Positions 1 to 9,900 of a stretch of DNA of 64,000 nucleotides are shown here, piece by piece. The notes beneath the pieces were generated by a model. It was not told the origin of the DNA. It saw nothing but the letters and a program-made list of their open reading frames with translations, and did no database searches. This DNA is from Sorex araneus (lineage: Eukaryota; Chordata; Mammalia; Eulipotyphla; Soricidae). The stretch spans positions 171,604,034 to 171,668,033 of the forward strand of contig NC_073302.1 in NCBI RefSeq assembly GCF_027595985.1, written 5' to 3'. Position 1 is the stretch's first letter; every line of letters begins with the position of its first letter. The position numbers and the translations under genes were made by a program.

Positions 1-89
1 ATTCCCCCAGATGACTCCATTTTACTATATGTGCTGCCAAAGCGAGCACAAGGGGAGTGTACATTAATTTCAACCATAAAAAAATGGCT

Positions 90-270
90 CGGAGGCTGGA
101 ACAATAGTTTAGTGGGTAGAACACTTGCTTTGCATGCAGCAATGCAAGTTTGATCCCCCGCATCCTATACATCCCCCAGTAGGGCCAGGAGTAATTCCTA
201 AGTGCAGAGCCAGCAGAAAGCCCTGAGCATCACCGAGTGTGACCCCAAAACAAACAAACAAAAACAAAAG
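90..270 (+). mobile_element. SOR-type tRNA-derived SINE (+)
   Basis: Family structure, valid for all SOR entries below: a tRNA-like head with A box (TAGCACAGYGGG) and B box (GGTTCGATTCC), body CATCCCATATGGTCCCCTGAGC ... TAATTCCTGAGTGCAGAGCCAGGAGTAA, end CCAGGTGTGACCCAAAA plus an A-rich tail. About 180 bp; presumably RNA polymerase III transcribed and L1-mobilised. This copy is diverged with a (CAAA)n tail. Confidence 0.85.
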
Positions 271-502
271 AGATTGTTCAAGCATTAGGACAAGTATTTA
301 TTCACTTAATATTAAAACACTAAACTACTTTTAAATAAGCTAAGAAATCTTAAGACTTCACAACATATTCTCTAAATAGTAAACACGTCAAATTCACAAT
401 TCTGTTGAAAAAAGCAGCTCTGTATTTTTTACAATTCCATTAAACTCTCAACTGTCAGTAAGGTAGAACAAAACTACTTAACATTAACTCATTTTTATTT
501 GT

Positions 503-640
503 TTGGTTTTTGGGTCAAAGTTGGCAGTGCTCAGGGCTTACCCCTTGCTCTGATGGGGCTCAGGGAAACATATGTGGGTCTGGGGATCAAACCCAGGTCA
601 GCTGCGATTGCTCTACCCCTTGTACTATCTCTCTGCATTG
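503..640 (-). mobile_element. SOR SINE (-), diverged
   Basis: CTCAGGG and GATCAAACCCAGGTC strings of the antisense family; head damaged. Confidence 0.7.
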
Positions 641-1511
641 CAATGTAACTACAAGTTAAGTTGTTAAAAACAACAGAAGTTTATGGCAGAAAAATGAACC
701 AAGATGGTCCACTGACATGCTACACTGACAGCATGAAGAGGTGAAGGCGAAGAACAAGCCAACAACATTTAAGAAGCTAGAAAATAGAGTCCTGAAATCC
801 AAATAATACTCTGACAGCCAGACCCAATTCCCTCAACAGGCTGAAAGATAGACACACACACAAAAAAAAACATACTGCCATGTTACAAAATTTTATAATT
901 TAAGTCCATAGTTTTCAACCGCCAGTCCCGTCTACAGTCAGAAAAGATTCAAAACCACGGCTCCACCTTACTCCATTTAGAGGGGTGGCTCTCAAACCCT
1001 GTGGTTCCCCCAGTCCACAAGAATAAATAAGTTGAAAACAACCAATAGAAGCAACTTACTTTATGTGCTCTAACTTGAGAAACTGCTCTTACTTGAAATT
1101 ATCATATATGGATTTACAGGTACAAGTCCAATTTTTTGGAGTCTACAAAGTTTGATGAGAGTAGTTAACAAATGTCACATTAAATTTTCTCATGCCAAAG
1201 GTCTATTTGGCATGTAAACCTACAAAAGGAAAAAAGAATAAATAATAATAATAATTGATCTCAACTAATAGAAAGGCACGGAAAATGAAATCCACTGGAA
1301 ATACAAACAAGATGATGAAAAAAGAACAAAAGTCATTTCAACAGAAGACCAATCCAAAACAAACAAGAATGCAACTTTTCCAGGACCAAGATCAGACATT
1401 CTTAAACTTAGCTAATGCAATTGACTCTGAGTAATTTCCCTGCCTCCCACCATTCTTAAATCTTCTCCATTTAGTAGTCTGCTTTTGGTTTTCAGTTTTT
1501 TGTTCTTTCTC

Positions 1512-1657
1512 CTTTTGTTTTAGGCCATACCTGGCAGTGCTCAGGGATCACTCCTGGTGGTTGGTGCTTCTGGGACCATATGGGGTGCCAGGGACTAAAC
1601 CAGGGTAGGCTGCATGCAAGGTAAGTGCCTTAACTGCTGTACTATCTCTCCACCCCA
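1512..1657 (-). mobile_element. SOR SINE (-), diverged
   Basis: CAGTGCTCAGGGATCACTCC to TACTATCTCTCCACCCC. Confidence 0.75.
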
Positions 1658-1729
1658 ATATACTGTATTTCTTCTTTTCTCTGAACTCTAATACACTTAC
1701 ACTCATTACCTTCAATTTAATATTTGGTT

Positions 1730-1914
1730 TTCTTTTTTTTTTTTTTTTTGCTTTTTGGGTCACACCTGGCGATGCACAGGGGTTACTCCTGGCTCTGCAC
1801 TCAGGAATTACCCCTGGCCGTGCTCAGGGGACCATATGGGATGCTGGGATTTGAACCCGGGTCGGCCGCGTGCAAGGCAAACACCCTACCCGCTATGCAA
1901 TCACTCCAGCCCCC
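1730..1914 (-). mobile_element. SOR SINE (-), young-looking
   Basis: Long poly(T), then an almost consensus antisense copy with intact B box. Confidence 0.9.
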
Positions 1915-2279
1915 AACATTTGGTTTCCTAATGACAAGTTTTATGTCCTTCTCTAGGTTTCTGGACTGCATTCCACAGGACAGTCCTACTTTTCTATTTC
2001 TTCTGTCATGTTCACTGTATAGCTCAGTATACACACTATTAGTGTCAGCGCGTCTCACCTTGTTTGAGGTACAAACTCTGTTCTCTTGGCAACCATTCCG
2101 AAATTCAATTTTGATATATTACAATTTGGGTTTTGGTTTGTTTGGCAATTAAGTTTATTTTTTGAAACATTTTATATTATTATAGATCCCCCATTTTCCA
2201 GTAGCTTGGCAGTCACACCCACCAACTGCCCCTGGGCACCATGTAATCTCATCAACGGCCAAGTTGCAGAGACTATAAA

Positions 2280-2460
2280 ACAAAACTCCCGGAAGACGGC
2301 GATGCAGAATCTCGCACAGCGTATTTAATGTACCAAAAACAGTAACAACAATGGGCCTCATTTCCCTGACCCTGAACTCGACAGGGACAAAAGGAGACAT
2401 TACTGGCGCCCACTTGAGCAAATCGATAAACAACAGGATGACAGTGATACAGTGATATAC
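2280..2460 (+). mobile_element. RTE-tailed SINE body and tail (+)
   Basis: Contains AAAAACAGTAACAACAATGG, GGGCCTCATTTCCCTGACCC and the tail GAGCAAATCGATAAACAACA...GACAGTGATACAGTGATA. No SOR head is visible; the left limit is uncertain. Confidence 0.65.
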
Positions 2461-3051
2461 TTACCAGAAATGTGTATTTGTTTTCCACAACAAGACGGGA
2501 AATTCCTTGGGAGCAAATACTATTTTAATAACTTCCTTTTATTTCCAACAGTGTCCAGTACATGGAAGATGTTCAACAAATATTCACAGGATCCCACCTG
2601 GTGAAGACAACACTGTTTTTACTTCATAGAGCCACTAATCACACATTTAGCCTCCTATTCATTATTTTTTTGAAGGGGGTTCCCAAGCAGTTCTCTCAGT
2701 GGGGGGTGGGGGGCAGGAGGCAACACACTCCTGGCAATACTCAGCCAACAGGGGATTAAGGATATAATGCTGGGATCTGGCAATTTATCCTTGCTCAGGC
2801 TCACTGGGTGCTGGTCACTATGAGGGCCACACCCAGCAGTTCGCAGAGGACTCCAGGGCAGTGCTGGGATAAAGGGTGTGGGGGGTGCCAGAGATCAAAC
2901 TTGAATTCCTGTACATGCATCTGGTGCCTGAAGGGCCCGCAAAGCCCCAGTACCCTTTCCTTAGAGCAGAACTTATACACTCAACATTAGAGGAACTACG
3001 AAGAGCAAAAACCTGAACCGATACTTTCTGTTAATGAGTTTTTGGTATCAG

Positions 3052-3216
3052 TTTTGTTTTGTTTTGTTTTGTGGTGCTCAGGGGCTTACTCCCTGTTCTG
3101 TGCTCAGGGATTTCTGGTGAGGTTCGGGGACCATATGTAGTGTTGGGGATCAAACCCAGGTCAGTGGCATGCAAGCCAAAAGCACCTTACCCACTGTGCT
3201 ATTTCTCCAGCCCCAA
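3052..3216 (-). mobile_element. SOR SINE (-)
   Basis: (GTTTT)n tail complement, then GGGGATCAAACCCAGGTCAG and CTATTTCTCCAGCCCC. Confidence 0.8.
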
Positions 3217-3580
3217 AATTCATCGTTTTGGTTGGTATGGGGAAAGGGGCATTTGAGAGCTACATCCAAGAGTCGAGGATTTTACTAAAGCAAGCAATAC
3301 TTTAAAAATCTTTAACTGGCAATTTATCTATGTAATGAGGTCACTACCATCGGTGCAACACACATATGAACATGTACATACTCAGAGATCAACACGCACA
3401 CACTCTAAATCCCTTTCTGATTGGGTAAGAAACTTATGACCAAATTCACTCTATTTCCAAAAAGAGTGAAAAATAATATTTCCAAAATAATGAAGAAACC
3501 TGAAACTATAAAACGGAAGGAGCTAGAAAGAGTGGAAGAGAAGGAAAACTAGTTGGTAAGAGAGGTGAGGTTGTTGAAAG

Positions 3581-4045
3581 TGTTGTGGGGTCACGATCCA
3601 AAGCCCACCACAGACCAATAACATTATAATTTGGAGGAGTCTTTATTGACCCCAGCGGGCAGGCTGATCTGCCAGGCAAGAGCAACCACCTCACAACAGA
3701 AGCTCTGGCCTTTTATTAGGAAAAACCACATCCCCGTGCCCAAATACTTTCATGAGCATTTTCATAATTTGAGTCCCCCCAAACTCACATCCTGTTGCTC
3801 AGAAAGTTCACGCAAGCGCAGCAAAGCAAGCATTGTTACAGAAGCCAGAAAAAGAGGTACAGAAGGAGGACATGAAGCAAACAATCAGTCCCCTCACACC
3901 ATATCCCATAGGATCCCAGGCCATTGTTCCGGTTTGCAATCTGCAACAGGCTTTAGGGCCCTGTGCAAAGTTCAGTGTACTTATGGAATTACATAGTTAA
4001 ATCAGCTAAAAAATAAACTTCTAAAAACTAAACTTCTTGTCCCTC
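3581..4045 (-). mobile_element. Old endogenous retrovirus LTR (minus strand)
   Basis: Read on the - strand it ends ...GACCCCACAACA at 3,581, has AATAAA at about 3,640 and a TATA-like AATAAAAGG near 3,715, in the order expected of U3-R-U5. The 5' edge is uncertain; a purine tract (GGGGAGACTGAAAGGGAGGG) on the - strand at about 4,048-4,067 could be a polypurine tract just before it. Confidence 0.55.
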
Positions 4046-4067
4046 CCTTTCAGTCTCCCCTTTATAA

Positions 4068-4600
4068 AAGGAGAGATGAATACATGTAAAAGTGAAACAA
4101 ACGGTCAAATGATTGGTTAAAAGGGGAGGGAGAATGACAAGTTCAAATAAAAAAACTTTTAAATTAATACCATCGTCACATTGTCACATCTGGACCCAGA
4201 GTGCTACAGTTCTCAAGAGAAATCTGCTGGTCTTGATTCATTGGCAGGGGCAACCAGTGACCTGGTTAGTGCCGAGGTCAGAAACATCCTCCTCCAAAAA
4301 AATAAATAAATAAAAACAACTGTACCAATGTGCAATGGAATTGCTCAAAGGAATTGTGTTTGCCATCATTTAGGATGTTTTACACAGACTGGACAATCCA
4401 CTGGGCAGGAATAGTGCGGGACAAACTGAATGTCAGATGGGAAGTGGGATTAAAAGTCATTAAAAGCCCTTCTGGTGCTAAGTCCCTGGGTCTGACAGCA
4501 TCCCTCCGGCTCCAACAGCTTTTCTCACTAACACTATTAAGGAAGAGGGAGGAAGAAAAAGTATGTTCCTGTTATCCTGACCAAGAGTTCAAAATGAAAT
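4068..4600 (-). mobile_element. Possible degenerate ERV internal 3' remnant next to the LTR
   Basis: Unique-looking sequence on the internal side of the purine tract, without open frames. Position would suit the 3' internal end of a provirus, but I recognise no retroviral domain. It may simply be flank. Confidence 0.25.
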
Positions 4601-5051
4601 AAATAAATAAATAAAGCCACAGAGAGAACAGAACTCACAGAATCAATACTCCACAGACAAAGGTAAAGGTTCTTTAAATATGTCAGTCAGCAATGCTTCT
4701 TTGGTAATATGTCTTCTACATTCCAAACTTTTTAAACCTAGAGACTCCAACAGCAGCCCACCTGTACAGCCTTTGGTCATCTCATGCATGTACCAACAGT
4801 TCCCTGGAGTGTACATTTCTTATGCACATAGATTATCATTGGTGTGTTTGTATATTTAGTATACCACTTAATTAACAATTAAGCTCTAACAGACATCAAT
4901 CTCAGAAAAATGCTATGGAATTTTGTAATTGACTTGAATCAGCCGGCTGTAAGGAGCTGAGGTAAAGAACTATGCAAGGCTGACTCCTGCACAGACTGAC
5001 TCCCACTACAGTCTTGGAAGCTACTTAACTGGTTCAAGCCTCAGTTTTCCT

Positions 5052-5234
5052 GGGGCTGGAGAGATAGCACAGCGGGTAGGGCGTTTGCCTTGCACGCGGC
5101 CGACCCGGGTTCAAATCCCAGCATCCCATATGGTCCCCTGAGCACAGCCAGGGGTAATTCCTGAGTGCAGAGCCAGGAGTAACCCCTGTGCATCGCCAGG
5201 TGTGACCCAAAAAGCCAAAAAAAAAAAAAAAAAA
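5052..5234 (+). mobile_element. SOR SINE (+), full length with target-site duplication
   Basis: Near-consensus; GCCTCAGTTTTCC flanks it at 5,038-5,050 and 5,235-5,247. Confidence 0.95.
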
Positions 5235-5486
5235 GCCTCAGTTTTCCTATCTACAAAAAAAGAAAGTGAGGTGAATGGAAACTATTCCAAGTAAAAATCT
5301 CTGGCAGACAGAAGATGCTCAATGAATGTTTAAGATAATGCTCAGCGCCTAATATTAGTGCTCTGTGACTATTAAATAAGATCTTTTCAATATTAAATTT
5401 ATCTTATGCAAAAAGGCATTGGAACGAGGGGTTGAGTTACTACTTCAATTGCTTTTCCCGTCAAATTATTAAAATAATGACGTAGG

Positions 5487-5613
5487 GGAGAGATTATTTA
5501 CAGAGATTAAGGCACTTGCTGAGGCCAGCGAGGTCCCCAGGAGGCATACGGTTCCCGAGCACCACTAGGGGTGACCCTGGAGCACCGATGGGTGTGGCCC
5601 CAAAACCAATACA
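5487..5613 (+). mobile_element. SOR-like SINE (+), degenerate
   Basis: GAGAGATTATTTACAGAGAT head trace and GAGCACCGATGGGTGTGGCC end. Confidence 0.5.
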
Positions 5614-6329
5614 TTTAATAAATAACTAAAGTGATAAGTAAATTAGACACGGCAACGATGATAAGGAAATCAGGAATTTGGCTCAGGGGTAAAAATCTGC
5701 TGCTTCTAGACTTCTGCAAAGGCATCAACATTCAAGGGGGACTAGTGGTTTTCCTGCAGAAAACAATGGTACTCTGTCGCTGTCAATTAAGCTCACAACG
5801 TCACGCCGCCCAGCACTTCCTCCTCTGGAGAGACTGTCGGGTTCCCCTCGTTTGCACTGTGGGGTCCAAATGAGCTCTGGCCCGTCCAGATGCTGAAACT
5901 TCTCTCACTAGGCCCTGCTCCCCACCCCACGGAAGCACAGCGAAGCCTTACTGCACAGAGCAAAGCAGGCGGTGAGATGGGCGACGGATACATATCATCC
6001 TATAAACTGTCTTGGAAGAAAGTATTCACGGGATCCCCGTGGCATCCTTGTCGCACCCGAGACGGTCCGGCCAGCGACCCCGCCAAGAACTGCCCCGTTC
6101 AACCCAAGTGACAGACGCCCCGCCACATCATCAGCTCCCAGTTCACGGTCACGTCGGCGTCTCAATCACGCCCGCTCGGCCCCAGACAAACGCCCCCGAG
6201 CCCTGAGCCTCTGTGTCTCCAGGTACCATTTCCACCGCGTACCCGCTCCAACTTCTGCAAAAAAACGACAACGACCAGAACCCACCTGGGGCAGATGCTT
6301 CTCCTCCAAACGCCGAAGCAGGAGGCAGG

Positions 6330-6340
6330 ACGCATGCGCA
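6330..6340 (+). promoter_or_regulatory. NRF1-like site ACGCATGCGCA
   Basis: Contains the GCATGCGC core of the NRF1 consensus, a frequent element of TATA-less bidirectional CpG promoters. It is 13 bp upstream of the CLEAR-like motif. Confidence 0.5.
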
Positions 6341-6353
6341 CCTCCCAGGCATG

Positions 6354-6363
6354 CTCACGTGAC
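6354..6363 (+). promoter_or_regulatory. CLEAR-like E-box CTCACGTGAC
   Basis: Matches nine of ten positions of the palindromic CLEAR motif GTCACGTGAC bound by TFEB/TFE3/MITF, master activators of lysosomal genes. It lies about 420 bp 5' of the ARSK start codon inside the CpG island, which fits a lysosomal hydrolase promoter. Confidence 0.6.
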
Positions 6364-6390
6364 GGCAGTGTCTTCGCTGCTCGGCGTTTG

Positions 6391-6395
6391 ATTGG
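6391..6395 (-). promoter_or_regulatory. Inverted CCAAT box (ATTGG)
   Basis: ATTGG in the context TTTGATTGGACG, 27 bp downstream of the CLEAR-like motif; a candidate NF-Y site common in divergent promoters. Confidence 0.45.
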
Positions 6396-6420
6396 ACGAC
6401 CTGAGGGGCGGGCCCGGGCC

Positions 6421-6705
6421 GGGCGCTCCTCCCGGACGCTCCTCCCGAACGCTCCTCCTCCCCGGGCGCTCCTCCTCCCCGGGCGCTCCTCCTCCCCGCG
6501 CGCTCCTCCCGAACGCTCCTCCCGAGCACTCCTCCCGGACGCTTCTTCCGTCGTGCGCTCCCCCCGGGCGCTCCTCCCAGACGCTCCTCTCCACACCCCC
6601 CCCCCCCGCGTTCCTCCTGGACGCTCCTCCCGCGCCCTCCTCCCAGACGCTCCTCCCACGTTTCCCTCCCGGCGCTTCTCCCGGACTCTCCCGCCAGCGG
6701 CGCCC
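6421..6705 (+). repeat. GC-rich minisatellite in ARSK 5' region, unit near ACGCTCCTCCCGGGC
   Basis: About 18 imperfect copies of a unit of roughly 15 nt, with core CGCTCCTCC, between the core promoter motifs and the ARSK start codon. A C-run lies near 6,596-6,606. The lack of stops in several frames here is due to this composition, not to coding. It probably lies in the 5' UTR or at the transcription start cluster. Confidence 0.85.
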
Positions 6706-6783
6706 CAGGAGCTGGAGTCCGTGCGGGACGAGGCCGGGGCAGCCCCGCGGGACCTGCGAGCACCTACGGCGGGGCAGGCGGCG

Positions 6784-6912
6784 ATGCTGCTGCAGCTGCT
6801 GTGGCTGTGGGTCGGCGCTGCAGCCGCCCTGGGCGCGGGCGGGCAGAGCGCAGGAGTCGCAGGGACCGGGCTCGAGGCGCCCAACGTGGTGCTGGTAGTG
6901 AGCGACGCTTTC
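6784..6912 (+). CDS. ARSK: ARSK coding exon 1 (residues 1-43)
   Basis: Encodes the start, signal peptide and first metal-binding strand (NVVLVVSDAF). ATG at 6784 is chosen because a Leu/Ala-rich signal peptide follows at once and homology to other ARSK proteins begins here. The frame stays open upstream to an ATG at 6295, but that lies above the promoter motifs and runs through a minisatellite, so an N-terminal extension is unlikely. The donor is GTAAGT at 6913 after a complete Phe codon (phase 0). Confidence 0.95.
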
Positions 6913-9900
6913 GTAAGTACCGAGCGGCAGGGAAGGACCCTGTGCCCGCCTCCAGGCTCGCTGCTTCCCCGTGCGGATTCTGGGACAGGAACTTTCTGCA
7001 GTTTTCCCAAGGAGCTTTGTCCTGCTGCAAAGTAAGATATGCATTCTGCCTTGAGGCCCTGTAATCTCAAGTCCCCTCATCCGTATGTATAGAATACATA
7101 TAAAATAATATTAATGATCAAGTGCATTCTAAGAGGGTCTTTGGGGTTTCGTTTCTTGTCTTCTTTTTCTTCTTCTTTTGCTGATCTGGACCATTAAATC
7201 AGTTTTCCACCAATAATGACTTTTAAGTACATACCCCCACTCTCCGTGGCATTTCATTGTAGGGAAAATAACATTCTGCATCTTCATCAAGCAGTTATTA
7301 GCTTTACAATGTGCACTTTCCACTCAGTTTTGCAAGAATAAAAGTTTGGATGGAAAATGAAAGATATTGAAGTTATTTTTTTTAACTGACGAATATATAT
7401 AATCTTGGTAGTGCAGCTTTAATTGTGTTGATATGATTTATCCCATTCCCCGTAATTCAAGAAAGTCTTGGGGCCGGAGCACCCACATAGCAAGTAAGAC
7501 GCTTGCCTTGTACAGGCCGACAGAGGTTTGATCCTGGCAACCACCACATATGGTCCTCTAAGCCCCTCCAGGAGTGATTCCTGACCTCAGAGCCAGGAGT
7601 GGCCCCAAAAAAGATTTTTTTTAAGAGCCTTTCCTGTCTTCACATAGAACACTTTTCACAGATTTTGTTAGACTCATAGATAAGGCACATTTCACCTTAC
7701 CCACTGAGGACTGTCAAGTGTGCCCCCAACCTCAACAAAAAGCCTGATCTTCTTCTCCCAAACTCTCTTCCAGGTAACTTTACCTGTCACATAAATCCCA
7801 CCTTCCTGTTTCCCATTGCAAAAAGTTTCTCTCAAGAGTTCTTTCAGATTGCACTCATTTGTAGAATATAAAGTAACAGAATGAGAGACTAATACCCAAG
7901 AACAGTAGAGATAAGTACCAGGAGGATTACTCCACAGCTTAGAAGCCGGCCTCGAATGCTGGGGTTAAAGGCAGCTCAGACAGACAAGGGACCATCAAAT
8001 AAAGGGTGGTAGGAGGGTCCCTTCGGGATGGGTGATGCGAGCTGAAAGTAGACTATAGACCGAACATGATGGCCACTTAATACCTCTACTGCAAACCACG
8101 ACACCCAAAAGGAGAGAGAAAAAGCAAAAGGGAATGCCCTGCCACAGAGGTGGGGTGGGGTGGGGGGAGGGATGCTGGAACCATTGGTGGTGGAAAATGG
8201 GCACTGGTTGAGGGATGGGCACTCGACCATTGTATGACTGAAATGCAAGCACGAAAGTTTGTTAAGTATGTAACTGTACCTCAGGGTGATTCACTAATAA
8301 AAAGTTTTTTTAAGAAAAGTTCTTTCACCTGCTCTTTCTCCACCTATCTTCTCTTCCTTGTTTAAATTTGCTGTGTAGGGCTAGAGCAATAGTACAGAGG
8401 GTTCGGACCCTTGCCTTGCATTCAACTGACCCAGATTTGATCCCAGCATCCCATGTGGTTTCCTGAGCACCGCCAGGACTGATCCCTGAGTGCAGAGCCA
8501 AGAGGAAGCCCTGAGCACTGCTAGGTGTGACTCAAAACCAAATAAATAAATAAATAAATAAACTTTGCTGTCTGTCCCTCCCTCTTCATTGGAACTGTTC
8601 TTGAATGATCAGCAACTGTCTTCAGGTGACCTGTTCTGGTGTGCAGTTGCCTTTTCTGACTTGATTTCAGGTATGCTCTCAACACAGCTCATAATCTGTC
8701 TTTGGGCTTTCTTGGTATAATCTTGTGATGGTTCCTCACTGGTCATTCTTGCTGATTCCTATTCTGCTCATGTTTCTTTTTTTGGAACTCTCAGTGATCC
8801 CACAACACTTCTTCTTTTCACCTCTCGCCAAAAGGTTTGAGTCTCAAGTCTCAATATTATGACTGTGCAAAGGATTGCCATGTTTATTTCACCAGGAGAA
8901 ATTTTCCTTAGCTCTAATTTCTTAATGTTTTTGAAAGCATACTTAATATATTTGGGAAGCTCAGACATCACAAGAGCTTATTTATATCCTGTATTCTGGC
9001 CTGGATCATTTTTTAACTGTGATCATATTAAAAACTTGTCTAACTCCAGGACTGAAATATTCATTTATCTGTCATTGCCCTTTATCAAGGAGAATTCTTC
9101 AATTCCCAATTCAGTTTAAAAATGCATAGCTCCAGCCCAAACATCTTCTATAGTACTCATATGCCACCTGAGCATAGCTAGGTGTGGCCCCAAAACGATT
9201 TGCTTAATTATCCCTGCATAATTTTTGCAGGTATTAACACATGTCCCTTGAATTATTTGAGTGGTGGAGCTGGAGCAATAGCACAGCAGGTAGGGCGTTT
9301 GCCTTGCACTCAGCCGACCTGGGTTCGATTCCCAGCATCCTATATGGTCCCCTGAGCACCGCCAGGGGTAATTCCTGAGTGCAGAACTAGGAGTAACGCC
9401 TGTGCATCACCAGGTGTGACCCAAAAAGAAAAAAAATATTTGAGTGGTTGGAATTGATTTTTCTTATTCTATTTGAGTTTTGAATTTGCCAGTAAGTAAA
9501 TACTTGTCCACCTTTAGGTTGTAAGCTTTAGGATGCTATTTTTATTTATCATTTTATCTCTAGATTTTTTTTTTTTACAATTCCTGGCATATAGTAAACA
9601 TTCTATAAATATTTGCTCAATCTAACCAACAAACTTCACGGGAACCTTCCCAAAAGTCATTTAATTTGTTTTCTGTGTTCAGATTAATCCAAGTGGAATA
9701 CTGCTTTACCATTCTCAGTCGTATGAACCAGATGCTGATAACACTCATACTTCTTTTTTTTATGTTTTTTTTTTTTTATTGAATCATTGTGAGATAGTTA
9801 AAAAGCTTTCATGTTTGAGTCTCAGTCATACAATGATAGAACACCCATCCCTTAACCGGTACACATTTTCCACCACCAATGTCCCCAGTATCCCCTGCTT

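Larger units (their letters stand above)
1..5900. other. Non-coding, repeat-rich region left of the ARSK promoter
   Basis: No exon could be supported on either strand. By synteny it is likely 5' intronic sequence of SKIC3 transcribed leftwards (inference). Apart from the repeats listed separately, 640-1,510, 2,460-3,050, 3,217-3,580 and 4,050-5,050 show only AT-rich unique sequence; 2,690-2,930 contains a degenerate SINE-like stretch. Confidence 0.6.
5900..6960. promoter_or_regulatory. CpG island, probable bidirectional SKIC3/ARSK promoter
   Basis: The sequence is GC- and CpG-rich, TATA-less, and sits just 5' of ARSK exon 1. In human and other mammals SKIC3 (TTC37) is divergently transcribed from the same island, so a SKIC3 first exon is expected on the - strand, probably around 6,000-6,300. 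I can see a possible donor (GGTACG read on -, near 6,243) but cannot prove it. Positioned motifs are given separately. Confidence 0.75.

Noticed and set aside
90-135. tRNA gene suggested by A/B boxes
   Set aside because: The same boxes occur in every SOR copy; flanks and length show SINEs, and no cloverleaf with a clean acceptor stem is present.
1724-2152. Many small frames containing LLAVLRGPYGMLGIEPGSA or GDHMGCWESNPG-like text
   Set aside because: These are translations of antisense SOR SINEs, recurring wherever the SINE occurs.
1-5900. Search for SKIC3 (TTC37) coding exons on the - strand
   Set aside because: No stretch matching the SKIC3 N terminus or a tetratricopeptide pattern with splice sites was found; only synteny supports the gene.
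6295-6783. In-frame N-terminal extension of ARSK from ATG 6,295
   Set aside because: The ATG lies above the promoter motifs, the extension is pure minisatellite translation, and a signal peptide at 6,784 would be buried.
6149-7080. Several long frames on both strands (up to 302 codons) around the ARSK promoter
   Set aside because: They run through the CpG island minisatellite; their Arg/Pro/Ser/Gly repeats merely mirror the 15-nt unit, and they lack homology and start context.
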